Shown here piece after piece: positions 44,080-54,376 of a stretch of 64,000 bases of DNA (positions are counted from its first letter, which is position 1; each line of letters begins with the position of its first letter). The notes below the pieces were generated by a model that made no database searches, had not been told where the DNA came from, and worked only from the letters and a program-made list of their open reading frames with translations. The DNA comes from Oxalobacteraceae sp. CFBP 13730 (GTDB lineage Bacteria; Pseudomonadota; Gammaproteobacteria; Burkholderiales; Burkholderiaceae_D), in contig JACYUQ010000003.1 in NCBI GenBank assembly GCA_014841835.1, positions 868,001 through 932,000 on the forward strand, given 5' to 3'. The translations under genes and the position numbers were made by a program.

Positions 44080-44986
44080 GATACATCCAGCGCAGGGTAT
44101 CGACCAGCGGCAACGGCGTCGCGGGGCCGATCAGGCGGCGTAGCTTGCTGTCGTCGCCGACCAGGCGCGCCACGTCGTTGACCCGGACAAACGCCGGGTT
44201 GACGCGTACCTCGATACGGTAGCCGGCGATACTGGCCATCTGGTCGAGTATGTCGCCGAGCGTGTGGCCGATGCCCGAGCAAACGTTGAAAGTTTGTCCT
44301 GCTGGCGCCGCCGCCAGCAGCCCCATGTAGCTGGCCACTACCTGCCGCACATCCGAAAAATCACGCGCCACGTTGGTATTGCCCAGTTCGATGTGCGTAT
44401 CGCCGCGGCGGAAATGCGAGACGATCTTCGGCAGCAGGAACAGCGCATCCTGGCCGACTCCGGTGTAATTGAACGGCCGGGCGATGATAATCGGCAATCG
44501 ATCGGCCCACAGGCGCGCCATGTATTCCATCGCCAGCTTGCTGACAGCGTAATCATTCGCCGGCGCCGGCGCCACCGTCTCGTCAATCGGGTCGACGGCC
44601 GCATTGCCATACACGTTGGCGCTCGACGCCAGCAGCACCGCTGCGGGGCGCTGCGCCAGTCCGGCCACCGCCTCCAGCAGGTTGCGGGTGCCAACCACAT
44701 TGACCCGATACACCAGTTCAGCATCGGTATGGGCCACAAAAGCGATCGCCGCGAGGTGCACCACGACCTCAGGCTGTACCAGTTGCACCAGCGCGGCGAC
44801 GGCGTCCCGGTCGAGTAGGTTGACCGGGCGCGGCGCGCCGCCGTCGTGGCCTGGCAACTCGGTGCCGTACACCTGGTAACCTGCCTGCACCAGGGCCTTG
44901 GCCATGTACTGGCCGGTGAAGCCGGCCGCCCCCGTCAATAAGGCGCGCCTGCCGTGCCCGCCACCGCTCACCGCCGCTGCATTCAT
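44072..44986 (-). CDS. rmd: GDP-4-keto-6-deoxy-D-mannose reductase
   Basis: A 304-residue extended SDR that reduces GDP-4-keto-6-deoxymannose to GDP-D-rhamnose. Motifs: GAAGFTGQYMAKAL, HLAAIAFVAHTD, ASSANVYG, and the catalytic Y-x-x-x-K in DYAVSKLAMEY. ARPFNYTGVGQDALFLLPKIV is the substrate-side segment typical of Rmd. GGGAG is 5 bases before the ATG. It lies 9 bases after the gmd stop, its pathway partner. A related reductase family makes GDP-6-deoxytalose instead, which I cannot exclude. Confidence 0.88.
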   Translation of the reverse strand: MNAAAVSGGGHGRRALLTGAAGFTGQYMAKALVQAGYQVYGTELPGHDGGAPRPVNLLDRDAVAALVQLVQPEVVVHLAAIAFVAHTDAELVYRVNVVGTRNLLEAVAGLAQRPAAVLLASSANVYGNAAVDPIDETVAPAPANDYAVSKLAMEYMARLWADRLPIIIARPFNYTGVGQDALFLLPKIVSHFRRGDTHIELGNTNVARDFSDVRQVVASYMGLLAAAPAGQTFNVCSGIGHTLGDILDQMASIAGYRIEVRVNPAFVRVNDVARLVGDDSKLRRLIGPATPLPLVDTLRWMYHA

Positions 44987-44995
44987 CGCGCTCCC

Positions 44996-46114
<1,119 letters not shown>

Positions 46115-46144
46115 TTAATAGCAATGTTACAGGGCAAATACCGT

Positions 46145-46164
46145 GTAGGCCGGCCGGGGCCTAC
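46145..46164 (-). terminator. Hairpin overlapping the stop of the giant glycosyltransferase gene
   Basis: GTAGGCC (46145-46151) pairs with GGCCTAC (46158-46164), a GC-rich seven-pair stem. It covers the stop codon. The following minus-strand bases (ACGGTATTTGCC) give only a weak T tract. Confidence 0.35.
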
Positions 46165-49100
46165 GAATACAGATTCAAAGGACGCTCGCCTCGCTCAGTC
46201 GGCATGCCGAGGTTGGTGGTGATCGCCGCCAGGCTTTGCCAGGCGGCCTCGGCGCCCCACGCGGCGTCGGCGAACGCGACCCCTTCGGCGCTGATATGGT
46301 TCCACAATGCCTCGTCGCGGTAGAGCCGTACGATGGTGTCCGCCAGGGCTGCTGCGCCGTCGGCGATCAGGATATTCAGGCCGTCAGTGAGCGACATGCC
46401 CTCGGCCGCCAGCGGCGTTGCCACCACCGGCAAGCCCTGCGCCATCGCCGAACCAATTTTACCTTTGATGCCGGCGCCGTAGCGCAACGGCGCCACTGAA
46501 ACGCGCATGGTGTCGAGCAGCGGCGCCAGGTCATCAACAAAACCTTTAATGACGATGTCGTCGGCGGCCAGCGCCAGAATGGCCGGCGGCGGCTGGCTAC
46601 CGACCACGTAAAAGCGCACTCCAGGCAGACGCTGGCGCAGCAGCGGCATCACTTCGGCAACAAAATATTGCACGGCGTCGACGTTCGGGGTGTGCTGGTA
46701 GCCGCCGACAAACACGATGTCCTCGCGCTGCGCAAAGGCGACGCGGGTGCCGGGAATGTCCATCACCAGTGGGAACACATGCAAATTGGCGGTCGGCAAA
46801 TCGCGGCGCACCATCTCCAGCTCTACCGTGCTGTGCAGGATGGCGCCGTCGCACAGGCAAATCGCGGCCAGTTCACGCTGCTTCATTGCATCGGCGGCAC
46901 GCTGCTTAACTGCATCCGCCTGCAAGGCAGCCTCGCGTGACATGCGCAGGAAATGCAAATCGACCGTGTGGAACAGTGCCTTTGCCTTAGGGCAATAGCG
47001 CCGCACTGCGGCCAAGTGCCGATCCACCACGCCGGGACGGAACAGCGACACCAAATCGTACCGCGCGCCGTGCGCCACCAGGTGCTGTTCCACGCTAATC
47101 ACATACGGCGCATACAACACTTCGATGCCGGCGCGCTGCAGCGCAGCCGTATACTCAGGCATGTAAAGGAAATTGTCTTCGGCGATAAACGTCACCTGGA
47201 ACCCCATGTCGCGCAACAGCAACATGATGTTGTAGGCGATCACCGAACCGGCATCCTGGTTCGGCGTCGGCGTGCAGTGGTCCAGCACCAAAGCGCGGCG
47301 GGTGGCGCCGCGGTCTTTCTCAGCGTCGACGTTGATGCCGTTCGGCATGTGTTCGTTCAGCTGTGTATGCCAGCGCTGGTACAGTTTCTTGAAATTCTCG
47401 ATCTGGTAGGCCTTCACTCCCTGCGAGGTGTCGGTGCCGGACGAGATGCCTTCGTGATGAATCACCGCCGACAGCGGCTGATAGATCACGCGGTAACCGC
47501 GAGCGCGGATTTTCAGTGCCAGGTCGGCGTCTTCGCAATACGCCGGCAAATACAATTCGTCGAATCCGCCGAGATCGTCGAACAGCGCTTTCGTCAGCAT
47601 GATCGAAGCGCCGGAGATGTAGTCAACGTCGCGCGCGTAGTTGTACACGGGCAGGGCGGGGTCTTGGAAGCGGCCGAAGTTCCAAGCACTGGCGTCCTGC
47701 CAGATGATGCCGCCGGCCTCCTGCAGGCGGCCATCCGGATACAACAGTTTGGACCCGGCAAGGCCAGTGCCGGGGATGGTGGCGAAGGTGCGCAGCAATT
47801 CGTCCATCCAGCCGGCCAGCACTTCCGTATCATTGTTGAGGAAATACACGTATTCGCCCAAGGCCAGGCGCGCGCCATGGTTACAGGAGCGGATGAAGCC
47901 TTGGTTGACCTCGTTGCGCACCAGGCGAATTCCGGGGACGCCGTTCAGCACTGCCACCGAGTCGTCCGGCGAACAATCATCGACGACGATGACTTCAAAT
48001 GCGGCGGCAGGGGGATGGGCGGCGATCGAGGCCAAACAACGCAAGGTGTAGTCGATTTTGCCATAGATCGGGATCACCACGCTGACGAGCGGATGTGCCG
48101 ACGGCAGTATGGCGGCCGGCACCACAACACTGGTACGCGGCGTAGCCTCTGGCAAGACAGCGGGCACGGACACTGCCACCGGTACGATCGCGGCAGCGGG
48201 CGGCGCCACACTGACCGACGCCAGCTTAGCCGGCGGCGCCACGCTGGCGTGCGCGGGACCGGCCTGTGCTTCCGACGAGCGGCCAGCCCGCGTCAGCGCG
48301 GCGCGTCCATAGCGCCGCAACTGCTGTTTTGGTGAACTGAGCCAGCGGCGCGCCTCGCGCAAGGGCAGCGTCAGGCGCCATGAGTTGGTGGCGGCCATGC
48401 GCTGTAGCCGACCTTCGGACTCGGCCAGCAATCGGTCCAGATGGGCGATTTGACCGTCGCGGGCCACAATCAGCTCATCGAGATGAAGCGTGCGGTTATC
48501 GAGATGGGCCACTTGGCCGTCGCGAGCAACGATCAGCTCGTTCAAATGTGCAATATGCGCAGTTTTCTCGGCGAGTTGGCCTTCCCGCTCCAAGCGAAGC
48601 TTGTTCTGGCGCAGTATGTGGTCATCGCGTTCGCTGATCCCCTGATTGGCCTGCGTGGTCCATGCCTGGTACTGCGCCACAGTGCGCGCCAGTTCCTCGA
48701 CACGCCGGTAGCCGGCGGAGATCGCCTGGTTCAGGCCGTCAATCTGTCCAGCGCTGTGGGCGGCCTGAACCGCATTCCCCTCCACGGCCTGAGTCAGTTG
48801 CCGCACTTGGGCATCGCGGGCGCCGATCGCCAGGTCACGCTCGTTCAAGACCTCGATCAGCCTGAGCTTCTCAGCATCGCGCTCGGCAATCCCCTCCACG
48901 GCCTGAGTCAGTTGCAGCACCTGGGCATCACGGGCGCCGATCGCCAGGTCACGCTCCTTCAAGATCTCGATCAGGCTGAGCTTCTCAGCATCGCGCTCGG
49001 CGATGACCTGATTTTGATCCTGCGCCCACTTGGCAAAGCCGACATAGTGCTTCACCAAATCCAGCTTTTCCGGATACAGAAGCGACGTCATGGTCGAGAC

Positions 49101-49787
49101 CGCGCTAGGTAAGTCCCCGGCGTCGGCAGCGCAGACCGCGACAAAATAAACGGCGTCCGTCAGCCCGGCCGCACCCGGCAGCATTTGGGTGCCTTCCAGA
49201 TGCCAGGCCCGGTACGCAGATGGCTGGCCATCGAGAAGTTGGATTACCGAGCCCATTAACATGCGCTGGCCGAGGTAGCGGATGGCCCCGAACTGCTGCT
49301 TGAGCAAGGCATCAAATTCGCCGAAATCGAGCTCCTTTACATGGAACTCATTATGCTCGCCGCTCTCCTCTGAATATACGGGGCGGTTCGGCGACGAAAT
49401 GACCAGCACCCCTTGCGGGCGCAGCACGCGGCGAATTTCACGCAGCATATCCTCCTGCTCGGCAAGGTGCTCGATGGTTTCGAACGAGACCACCACGTCG
49501 AAACTGGCATCGGCGAAATCCAGCGCGATGGCGCTGCCCTGGCGATACACGAGGTTGGCTTTCTGATAGCTGCGAGCCGCGTGTTCCACGGCCTCGTCGG
49601 AAATATCCACGCCGGTGACGTGCACGGCCGCGTCGGCCAGCATGGCTGAACCGTAGCCCTCACCACAGGCGACATCGAGCACCGTTTTGCCACTTACCAG
49701 CTCCATCACGGTGGCATAGCGATGGTAATGTTCCAGCTGGATACGGCCAGCTTCCGTCGGCATATACCGTTCACCCGTAAATTGCAT
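46161..49787 (-). CDS. Giant methyltransferase - coiled coil - GT2 - GT4 protein (WbdD-like terminator/ruler fused to glycosyltransferases)
   Basis: A 1208-residue cytoplasmic protein. Residues ~1-225 are a class I methyltransferase (VLDVACGEGYGS near 37, VVVSFETIEHL near 98). Residues ~250-465 are a long heptad-rich helix including a 38-residue unit repeated twice. An Ala/Pro/Val-rich linker (~500-560) leads to a GT2 domain (~565-850; SVVIPIYGKID, VVDDCSPDDS, LNNDTEVL, YCEDADLALK). A GT4-like domain (~865-1195) ends with a GYQHTPNVDAV and PLRYGAGIKGKI donor site. The ATG at 49787 is preferred, with GGAG 10 bases upstream; an ATG at 49796 overlaps the wzt stop. Placement beside wzm-wzt suggests chain synthesis plus methyl capping. 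Confidence 0.85.
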   Translation of the reverse strand: MQFTGERYMPTEAGRIQLEHYHRYATVMELVSGKTVLDVACGEGYGSAMLADAAVHVTGVDISDEAVEHAARSYQKANLVYRQGSAIALDFADASFDVVVSFETIEHLAEQEDMLREIRRVLRPQGVLVISSPNRPVYSEESGEHNEFHVKELDFGEFDALLKQQFGAIRYLGQRMLMGSVIQLLDGQPSAYRAWHLEGTQMLPGAAGLTDAVYFVAVCAADAGDLPSAVSTMTSLLYPEKLDLVKHYVGFAKWAQDQNQVIAERDAEKLSLIEILKERDLAIGARDAQVLQLTQAVEGIAERDAEKLRLIEVLNERDLAIGARDAQVRQLTQAVEGNAVQAAHSAGQIDGLNQAISAGYRRVEELARTVAQYQAWTTQANQGISERDDHILRQNKLRLEREGQLAEKTAHIAHLNELIVARDGQVAHLDNRTLHLDELIVARDGQIAHLDRLLAESEGRLQRMAATNSWRLTLPLREARRWLSSPKQQLRRYGRAALTRAGRSSEAQAGPAHASVAPPAKLASVSVAPPAAAIVPVAVSVPAVLPEATPRTSVVVPAAILPSAHPLVSVVIPIYGKIDYTLRCLASIAAHPPAAAFEVIVVDDCSPDDSVAVLNGVPGIRLVRNEVNQGFIRSCNHGARLALGEYVYFLNNDTEVLAGWMDELLRTFATIPGTGLAGSKLLYPDGRLQEAGGIIWQDASAWNFGRFQDPALPVYNYARDVDYISGASIMLTKALFDDLGGFDELYLPAYCEDADLALKIRARGYRVIYQPLSAVIHHEGISSGTDTSQGVKAYQIENFKKLYQRWHTQLNEHMPNGINVDAEKDRGATRRALVLDHCTPTPNQDAGSVIAYNIMLLLRDMGFQVTFIAEDNFLYMPEYTAALQRAGIEVLYAPYVISVEQHLVAHGARYDLVSLFRPGVVDRHLAAVRRYCPKAKALFHTVDLHFLRMSREAALQADAVKQRAADAMKQRELAAICLCDGAILHSTVELEMVRRDLPTANLHVFPLVMDIPGTRVAFAQREDIVFVGGYQHTPNVDAVQYFVAEVMPLLRQRLPGVRFYVVGSQPPPAILALAADDIVIKGFVDDLAPLLDTMRVSVAPLRYGAGIKGKIGSAMAQGLPVVATPLAAEGMSLTDGLNILIADGAAALADTIVRLYRDEALWNHISAEGVAFADAAWGAEAAWQSLAAITTNLGMPTERGERPLNLYS
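48781..49008 (-). repeat. 114-bp in-frame tandem duplication in the coiled-coil region
   Basis: Two copies, 48781-48894 and 48895-49008, differ at only about eight or nine positions. Each encodes a 38-residue unit containing RDAEKL, RDLAIGARDAQV and LTQAVEG. A second, shorter repeat (ELIVARDGQ, twice) lies downstream in the same helix. Confidence 0.9.
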
Positions 49788-49788
49788 C

Positions 49789-51186
49789 TTACACATTCTC
49801 CAAACTGATTTTTTTCATCGGCAGACCCACCAAACCGAAACAAACGGAACTGGCGTGCACGCGCAAGATCATGGCGTCGTGCAGCCAATGGTGTTGAACG
49901 TGCTCGTCCTGAGTACCTTCCGCGATCGCCGGCGAAATACTGTAGTCGCCCGAGGGCAGCACAGGCAGCCGGAACTGAAAGCGCGCCAACAGTTCCGTGC
50001 CGGCCGCCACCACGACGGGTGCGTGCTGGTACACCAGAAAAGTGTTGTCCGAAAAGATCACTTGGCCGAGACGGTCCTTGAACTGGAAGCCGACGATGGG
50101 ACTCAGCATTAACTGATGGGCCTGGCAACGGATCTCCAGCACCACATCCTCGCCACCAACGATCCACGTCAACGGCACGCCACTCCAGTCAGTCAGGCTG
50201 ACCCCGACGATTTTGGCGTACCCGGTACCAAAACCGGTTTTATCCGCTTCGAAGCGGAACACTTCTATATCGTTGCGTAAGGTCGAGCCATTAATGAGCG
50301 GCTCGCGCATGTCGCGAAATGTGACCACGCCATTACTCGCTTGCTCCTCCTCGGCGCCCTCTTCCACGGCGTCGGCGTGCGGTAGGACCGCGCTGGTGCC
50401 GCCAACGTCCTGGGTGGTTTCGTACAGACTCGCCAGGTAGTGCTCGGAAACGTCTTTCGGCGTGCCGATTTCCACGACTTTGCCGTGGCTGAGCAAGACC
50501 GCCTTGCTGCACAAATTGACCAGCGCGGTCGTATCATGGCTGACAAACAGCACAGTGCCGTTTTGCATGAACTGGCGCAGGAAGCGCATGCATTTTTGGG
50601 TGAAAAAGGCGTCGCCTACGGCCAGCGCCTCGTCAACGACCAATATATCGGCATCGACGTGGGCAATCACCGCGAACGCGAGGCGCACCATCATGCCACT
50701 GGAATAGGTCTTTACGGGCTGCTCAATGAAGGTTCCGATGTCGGCGAATTGCACGATGGCGTCGAAGCGCGCATCGATCTCGTCGTTGCTGAGCCCCAGC
50801 ACCGACGCATTCATATAGACATTTTCACGACCGGTAAATTCCGGATTGAACCCGGAACCCAGCTCCAGCAGCGCGGCAATGCGGCCATTGGTCTGGATGC
50901 TGCCACTGGTCGGTGTGAGCGTGCCGCAAATCATTTGTAGCAGGGTTGACTTGCCCGAGCCGTTACGCCCGACGATACCGACGGTTTCGCCTTTTTTGAT
51001 ATCGAACGAGACGTTCTTGACGGCCCAGAATTCACGGAAATATTGCTTGGCCGGCGACCCACGGCGTTTCAACCGAGGCAGCAAAAACTGCTTCAGGCGG
51101 TCACGCGGGGTGTCGTAGATTTCGTAGCATTTGCTGAGATTTTCGATGCGGATGGCCGATTCGCCCAGCGGAGGGTTAGAGGACAT
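49789..51186 (-). CDS. wzt: O-polysaccharide ABC exporter ATPase with C-terminal glycan-binding extension
   Basis: A 465-residue Wzt-type ATPase that drives export of a finished polysaccharide from the cytoplasm. The ATPase half (~20-265) has Walker A GIVGRNGSGKST, LLELGSGFNPEFTGREN (typical of Wzt/KpsT-like proteins), signature YSSGMMVRLAFA, Walker B ILVVDEALAVGD and switch His in FVSHD. Residues ~295-465 form the extra beta-sandwich that in E. coli O9a Wzt binds the capped chain end. The ATG at 51186 has AAAGGA 8 bases upstream and lies inside the end of wzm (11-base overlap). The extension suggests export of a chain with a terminal modification. Confidence 0.93.
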   Translation of the reverse strand: MSSNPPLGESAIRIENLSKCYEIYDTPRDRLKQFLLPRLKRRGSPAKQYFREFWAVKNVSFDIKKGETVGIVGRNGSGKSTLLQMICGTLTPTSGSIQTNGRIAALLELGSGFNPEFTGRENVYMNASVLGLSNDEIDARFDAIVQFADIGTFIEQPVKTYSSGMMVRLAFAVIAHVDADILVVDEALAVGDAFFTQKCMRFLRQFMQNGTVLFVSHDTTALVNLCSKAVLLSHGKVVEIGTPKDVSEHYLASLYETTQDVGGTSAVLPHADAVEEGAEEEQASNGVVTFRDMREPLINGSTLRNDIEVFRFEADKTGFGTGYAKIVGVSLTDWSGVPLTWIVGGEDVVLEIRCQAHQLMLSPIVGFQFKDRLGQVIFSDNTFLVYQHAPVVVAAGTELLARFQFRLPVLPSGDYSISPAIAEGTQDEHVQHHWLHDAMILRVHASSVCFGLVGLPMKKISLENV

Positions 51187-52030
51187 CGGCGAATCCTTTC
51201 CGGGTTTTCTGGAACCACGCATAGCCGCACCAGGCGCACGCCATGGCGGCGCCCGTGTACACCCCGAGCCCGAACCAGTCCGGCAAGCGGCCCCAGATCA
51301 GCACGTCGCGGGCCTGTTCGATGATGAAAGTCAGTGGATTGAGCATAATGATCGAGCGGAAGCGCTCCGGCACCGCGGTGACGGGATAAAACACCGGCGA
51401 CAGGAACGTCAGCACCGTCGTGAGGATCGCGACAAACTGTCCGACGTCGCGCAGAAATACACCGAGCGACGCCAACATCCAAGCCAACCCCAGAATGAGA
51501 ATCAGCAACGGCAGCAGCACCAGCGGCACGAATACCGCTGTCCATTGCAGCGCGCCATTAAATAAGGCATACGCGGCCAGCAGCACCGCCAAGCTGATCA
51601 AACTGTGAAACAGCGCTGCGCCAAGGTTGACTACCGGCAGCACTTCCAGCGGAAACACTACTTTTTTAACATAGTTAGCATTGGCCAGAATCAGGCCGGG
51701 GGCACGATTGACTACCTCGCTAAACAGGCCCAGCACAATCATGCCGACGAACAGCACCAAGGCGAACTGGGTTTTACTCTCGTCGCCGCCGAGGCCACTC
51801 CAACGCGAACGGAAAATCTCGGAGAACACGAAGGTGTACACCACCAGCATGAACACCGGATTGAAGAACGACCAGGCCAGGCCTAACGCCGAGCCCTTAT
51901 AGCGCCCCACCACCTCGCGCCGCGTCATTTGCGCCAGCAACTGCCGATTGCGCCACAGACTGGCGGCCAGCGACGCCGGTGAGATGGGTTGAGCGGCGTG
52001 CGGATTGATCGTGACACTGGCTTGTTTCAC
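51176..52030 (-). CDS. wzm: O-polysaccharide ABC exporter permease
   Basis: A 284-residue ABC-2 type permease with six helices. The opening RNRQLLAQMTRREVVGRYKGSALGLAWSF is characteristic of Wzm/TagG/RfbA-type exporters, and the family's SPVFYPVTAVPE segment is present near residue 215. It forms the channel for the undecaprenyl-linked glycan with the Wzt ATPase. The start is GTG, overlapping the rfbC stop as GTGA (52027-52030). The tight overlaps show one transcript with rfbBDAC. Confidence 0.93.
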   Translation of the reverse strand: MKQASVTINPHAAQPISPASLAASLWRNRQLLAQMTRREVVGRYKGSALGLAWSFFNPVFMLVVYTFVFSEIFRSRWSGLGGDESKTQFALVLFVGMIVLGLFSEVVNRAPGLILANANYVKKVVFPLEVLPVVNLGAALFHSLISLAVLLAAYALFNGALQWTAVFVPLVLLPLLILILGLAWMLASLGVFLRDVGQFVAILTTVLTFLSPVFYPVTAVPERFRSIIMLNPLTFIIEQARDVLIWGRLPDWFGLGVYTGAAMACAWCGYAWFQKTRKGFADVL

Positions 52031-52572
52031 GCAAAACTCTCCGCATCGGTCAGCAGCTTACCCAACTGGTCCTTGCCGGACAGGGACGGTGCACCGCTGT
52101 GCGGCCACGCGACATTAACCGTGGGGTCGTTCCACGCCAGGCTGCGTTCGAACTCGGGATACCAGTAATCGGTTGTCTTGTAGAGGAACTCGGCAGTTTC
52201 CGACAGCACCACAAAGCCATGGGCAAAACCAGGCGGCACCCACAACATGCGTTTGTTGTCGGCCGACAGTTCAACACCCACGTGCTGGCCAAATGTGGCC
52301 GAGCTGCGGCGCAGGTCGACGGCCACGTCGTATACGGTGCCCTGCACTGCCCGTACCAGCTTGCCCTGCGGATGCTGGATCTGATAGTGCAGGCCGCGCA
52401 GCACGTTTTTGACTGAGCGGCTGTGGTTGTCCTGAACGAACTCGACGTCGTAACCGATCGCCGCGTTGAACTGGCGCTGGTTAAAGCTTTCGAAGAAGAA
52501 TCCGCGTTCGTCGCCGAATACGTTCGGCTCGATCAGCACCACGTCCGGTATGGCTAAGGGGGTCGCTTTCAT
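52027..52572 (-). CDS. rfbC: dTDP-4-dehydrorhamnose 3,5-epimerase
   Basis: A 181-residue cupin (RmlC), third step of dTDP-L-rhamnose synthesis. DERGFFFESFNQRQF, the base-carrying LRGLHYQ, and WVPPGFAHGFVVLSE are diagnostic. DYWYPEFERSLAWNDP is the usual C-terminal motif. Its ATG overlaps the rfbA stop by one base (ATGA), and its stop overlaps wzm. Confidence 0.97.
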   Translation of the reverse strand: MKATPLAIPDVVLIEPNVFGDERGFFFESFNQRQFNAAIGYDVEFVQDNHSRSVKNVLRGLHYQIQHPQGKLVRAVQGTVYDVAVDLRRSSATFGQHVGVELSADNKRMLWVPPGFAHGFVVLSETAEFLYKTTDYWYPEFERSLAWNDPTVNVAWPHSGAPSLSGKDQLGKLLTDAESFA

Positions 52573-53456
52573 CAGAACACCGTTTCTTTTAACATGCGTT
52601 GCAGATACTGGCCATAACCGTTTTTCGCCAGCGGCGCCGCCAGCTTCGCCACCTGGGCCGCGTCGATCCAGCCGCGGCGGTACGCGATCTCTTCCGGGCA
52701 GGCCACTTTCAGACCTTGGCGGTGTTCAATGGTCTGGATGAAATTGCTGGCCTCGTTCAGGCTCTCATGGGTGCCGGTGTCGAGCCACGCGTAACCGCGG
52801 CCCATGATTTCCACGTTCAGTTGCCCGCGCTCCATATAGACCCGGTTGACGTCGGTGATTTCCAGTTCGCCGCGTGGCGACGGCTTCAGGCTGGCGGCGA
52901 TGTCGACCACGTCGCCGTCGTAAAAATACAGGCCGGTGATGGCATAACTACTCTTCGGCACAGCTGGCTTTTCCTCAAGGCTGGTGGCATGCCCGGTCGC
53001 GTCGAAGTCGACCACGCCGTAGCGCTCCGGGTCCTTGACGTGGTAGGCAAACACGGTCGCGCCGCCAGGCTGGGTGCCGGCTTTTTCCAGCTGGCCCTGG
53101 AGGTCATGGCCATAAAAAATGTTATCGCCGAGCACCAGCGCGCTCGGTGCGCCATCGAGGAACTCCTTGCCGATGAGGAACGCCTGGGCCAGCCCATCCG
53201 GGCTCGGCTGCACCGCGTACTGCAGGTTCAGGCCCCACGCGCTGCCGTCGCCGAGCAGCTGCTCGAAGCGCGGCGTGTCCTGCGGCGTGGAGATGATCAG
53301 GATGTCGCGGATGCCGGCCAGCATCAGCGTGCTGAGCGGGTAGTAGATCATCGGCTTGTCGTAGATCGGCAGCAGCTGTTTGGACACGGCCATCGTGACC
53401 GGATAGAGCCGGGTGCCGCTACCGCCGGCGAGGATGATGCCTTTGCGTTGTTTCAT
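52572..53456 (-). CDS. rfbA: Glucose-1-phosphate thymidylyltransferase
   Basis: A 294-residue RmlA, first step of dTDP-L-rhamnose synthesis. It has the nucleotidyltransferase signature [41 protein letters not shown] and [19 protein letters not shown]. The ATG at 53456 starts two bases after the rfbD stop, and GAG lies 9 bases upstream. An extension to 53507 is a shadow of the rfbD end. Confidence 0.97.
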   Translation of the reverse strand: MKQRKGIILAGGSGTRLYPVTMAVSKQLLPIYDKPMIYYPLSTLMLAGIRDILIISTPQDTPRFEQLLGDGSAWGLNLQYAVQPSPDGLAQAFLIGKEFLDGAPSALVLGDNIFYGHDLQGQLEKAGTQPGGATVFAYHVKDPERYGVVDFDATGHATSLEEKPAVPKSSYAITGLYFYDGDVVDIAASLKPSPRGELEITDVNRVYMERGQLNVEIMGRGYAWLDTGTHESLNEASNFIQTIEHRQGLKVACPEEIAYRRGWIDAAQVAKLAAPLAKNGYGQYLQRMLKETVF

Positions 53457-53458
53457 GA

Positions 53459-54376
53459 TTATTTCTCGAGGATTTCGGTCAGCATGCGGATCACGCCCTG
53501 CTGCCACTGTGGCAACGTCAGGTCAAACGCGGCTTGCAGTTTACCGGTGTTGAGGCGCGAATTTTTCGGGCGCGGGGCCGGCGTCGGGAAGGCGTCGCTG
53601 GTGACGGCGGCGATATCCTGCTGCGCCACCTTGATGGCCACGCCAGCGTTGCGCGCGGTTTCGATGACGAGGCTGGCGTAGCCGTGCCATGACGTGCTGC
53701 CGGCCGCCGCCAGATGGTACACGCCAGCCAGCTCAGGCCGTTGCCGGGCCGCGCGGATGGCGTGCGCCGTGACGTCGGCCAGCAGATCGGCGCCCGTGGG
53801 CGCGCCGATCTGGTCGTCGATGATCGACAGCTTGTCGCGCTCGCCCGCCAGGCGCAGCATGGTTTTGGCGAAGTTGCCGCCGCGCGCCGCGTACACCCAG
53901 CTGGTGCGGAAAATCAGATGTTTGCAGCCGGACGCCTGGACTGCTTGTTCGCCTTCCAGCTTGGTGCTGCCGTACACGCTGAGCGGGCCGGTGCTGTCGG
54001 TTTCCGACCACGGCTGCTCGCCACCGCCGTTAAACACGTAATCGGTCGAATAATGCACCAGCCAGGCGCCGCAGGCGGCCGCCTCGCGCGCCAGCACACC
54101 CGGCGCCAGGGCGTTGATGGTGCGGCACAGGTCTGGCTCGGACTCGGCCTTGTCGACCGCCGTGTGGGCAGCGGCGTTGACGATGATATCCGGCTGCACC
54201 GCGCGCACGGTGGCGGCGATGCCGTCCAGATCGGTGAAGTCGCCGCACAGCGTCGTGTCACCACTGTCGAGCGCGACCACATCCCCCAACGCCGACAGGC
54301 TGCGCTGCAGCTCCCAGCCGACCTGCCCGCCCTTGCCAAACAGCAGGATCTTGAGGGGTTTTGACGACGTGGTCAT
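53459..54376 (-). CDS. rfbD: dTDP-4-dehydrorhamnose reductase
   Basis: A 305-residue RmlD, last step of dTDP-L-rhamnose synthesis. Motifs: [39 protein letters not shown], and Y-x-x-x-K in [16 protein letters not shown]-like [14 protein letters not shown] follows. The ATG overlaps the rfbB stop (ATGA). A second RmlD-like domain is fused to a glycosidase at 5740-7992 and shares the same motifs. Confidence 0.96.
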   Translation of the reverse strand: MTTSSKPLKILLFGKGGQVGWELQRSLSALGDVVALDSGDTTLCGDFTDLDGIAATVRAVQPDIIVNAAAHTAVDKAESEPDLCRTINALAPGVLAREAAACGAWLVHYSTDYVFNGGGEQPWSETDSTGPLSVYGSTKLEGEQAVQASGCKHLIFRTSWVYAARGGNFAKTMLRLAGERDKLSIIDDQIGAPTGADLLADVTAHAIRAARQRPELAGVYHLAAAGSTSWHGYASLVIETARNAGVAIKVAQQDIAAVTSDAFPTPAPRPKNSRLNTGKLQAAFDLTLPQWQQGVIRMLTEILEK

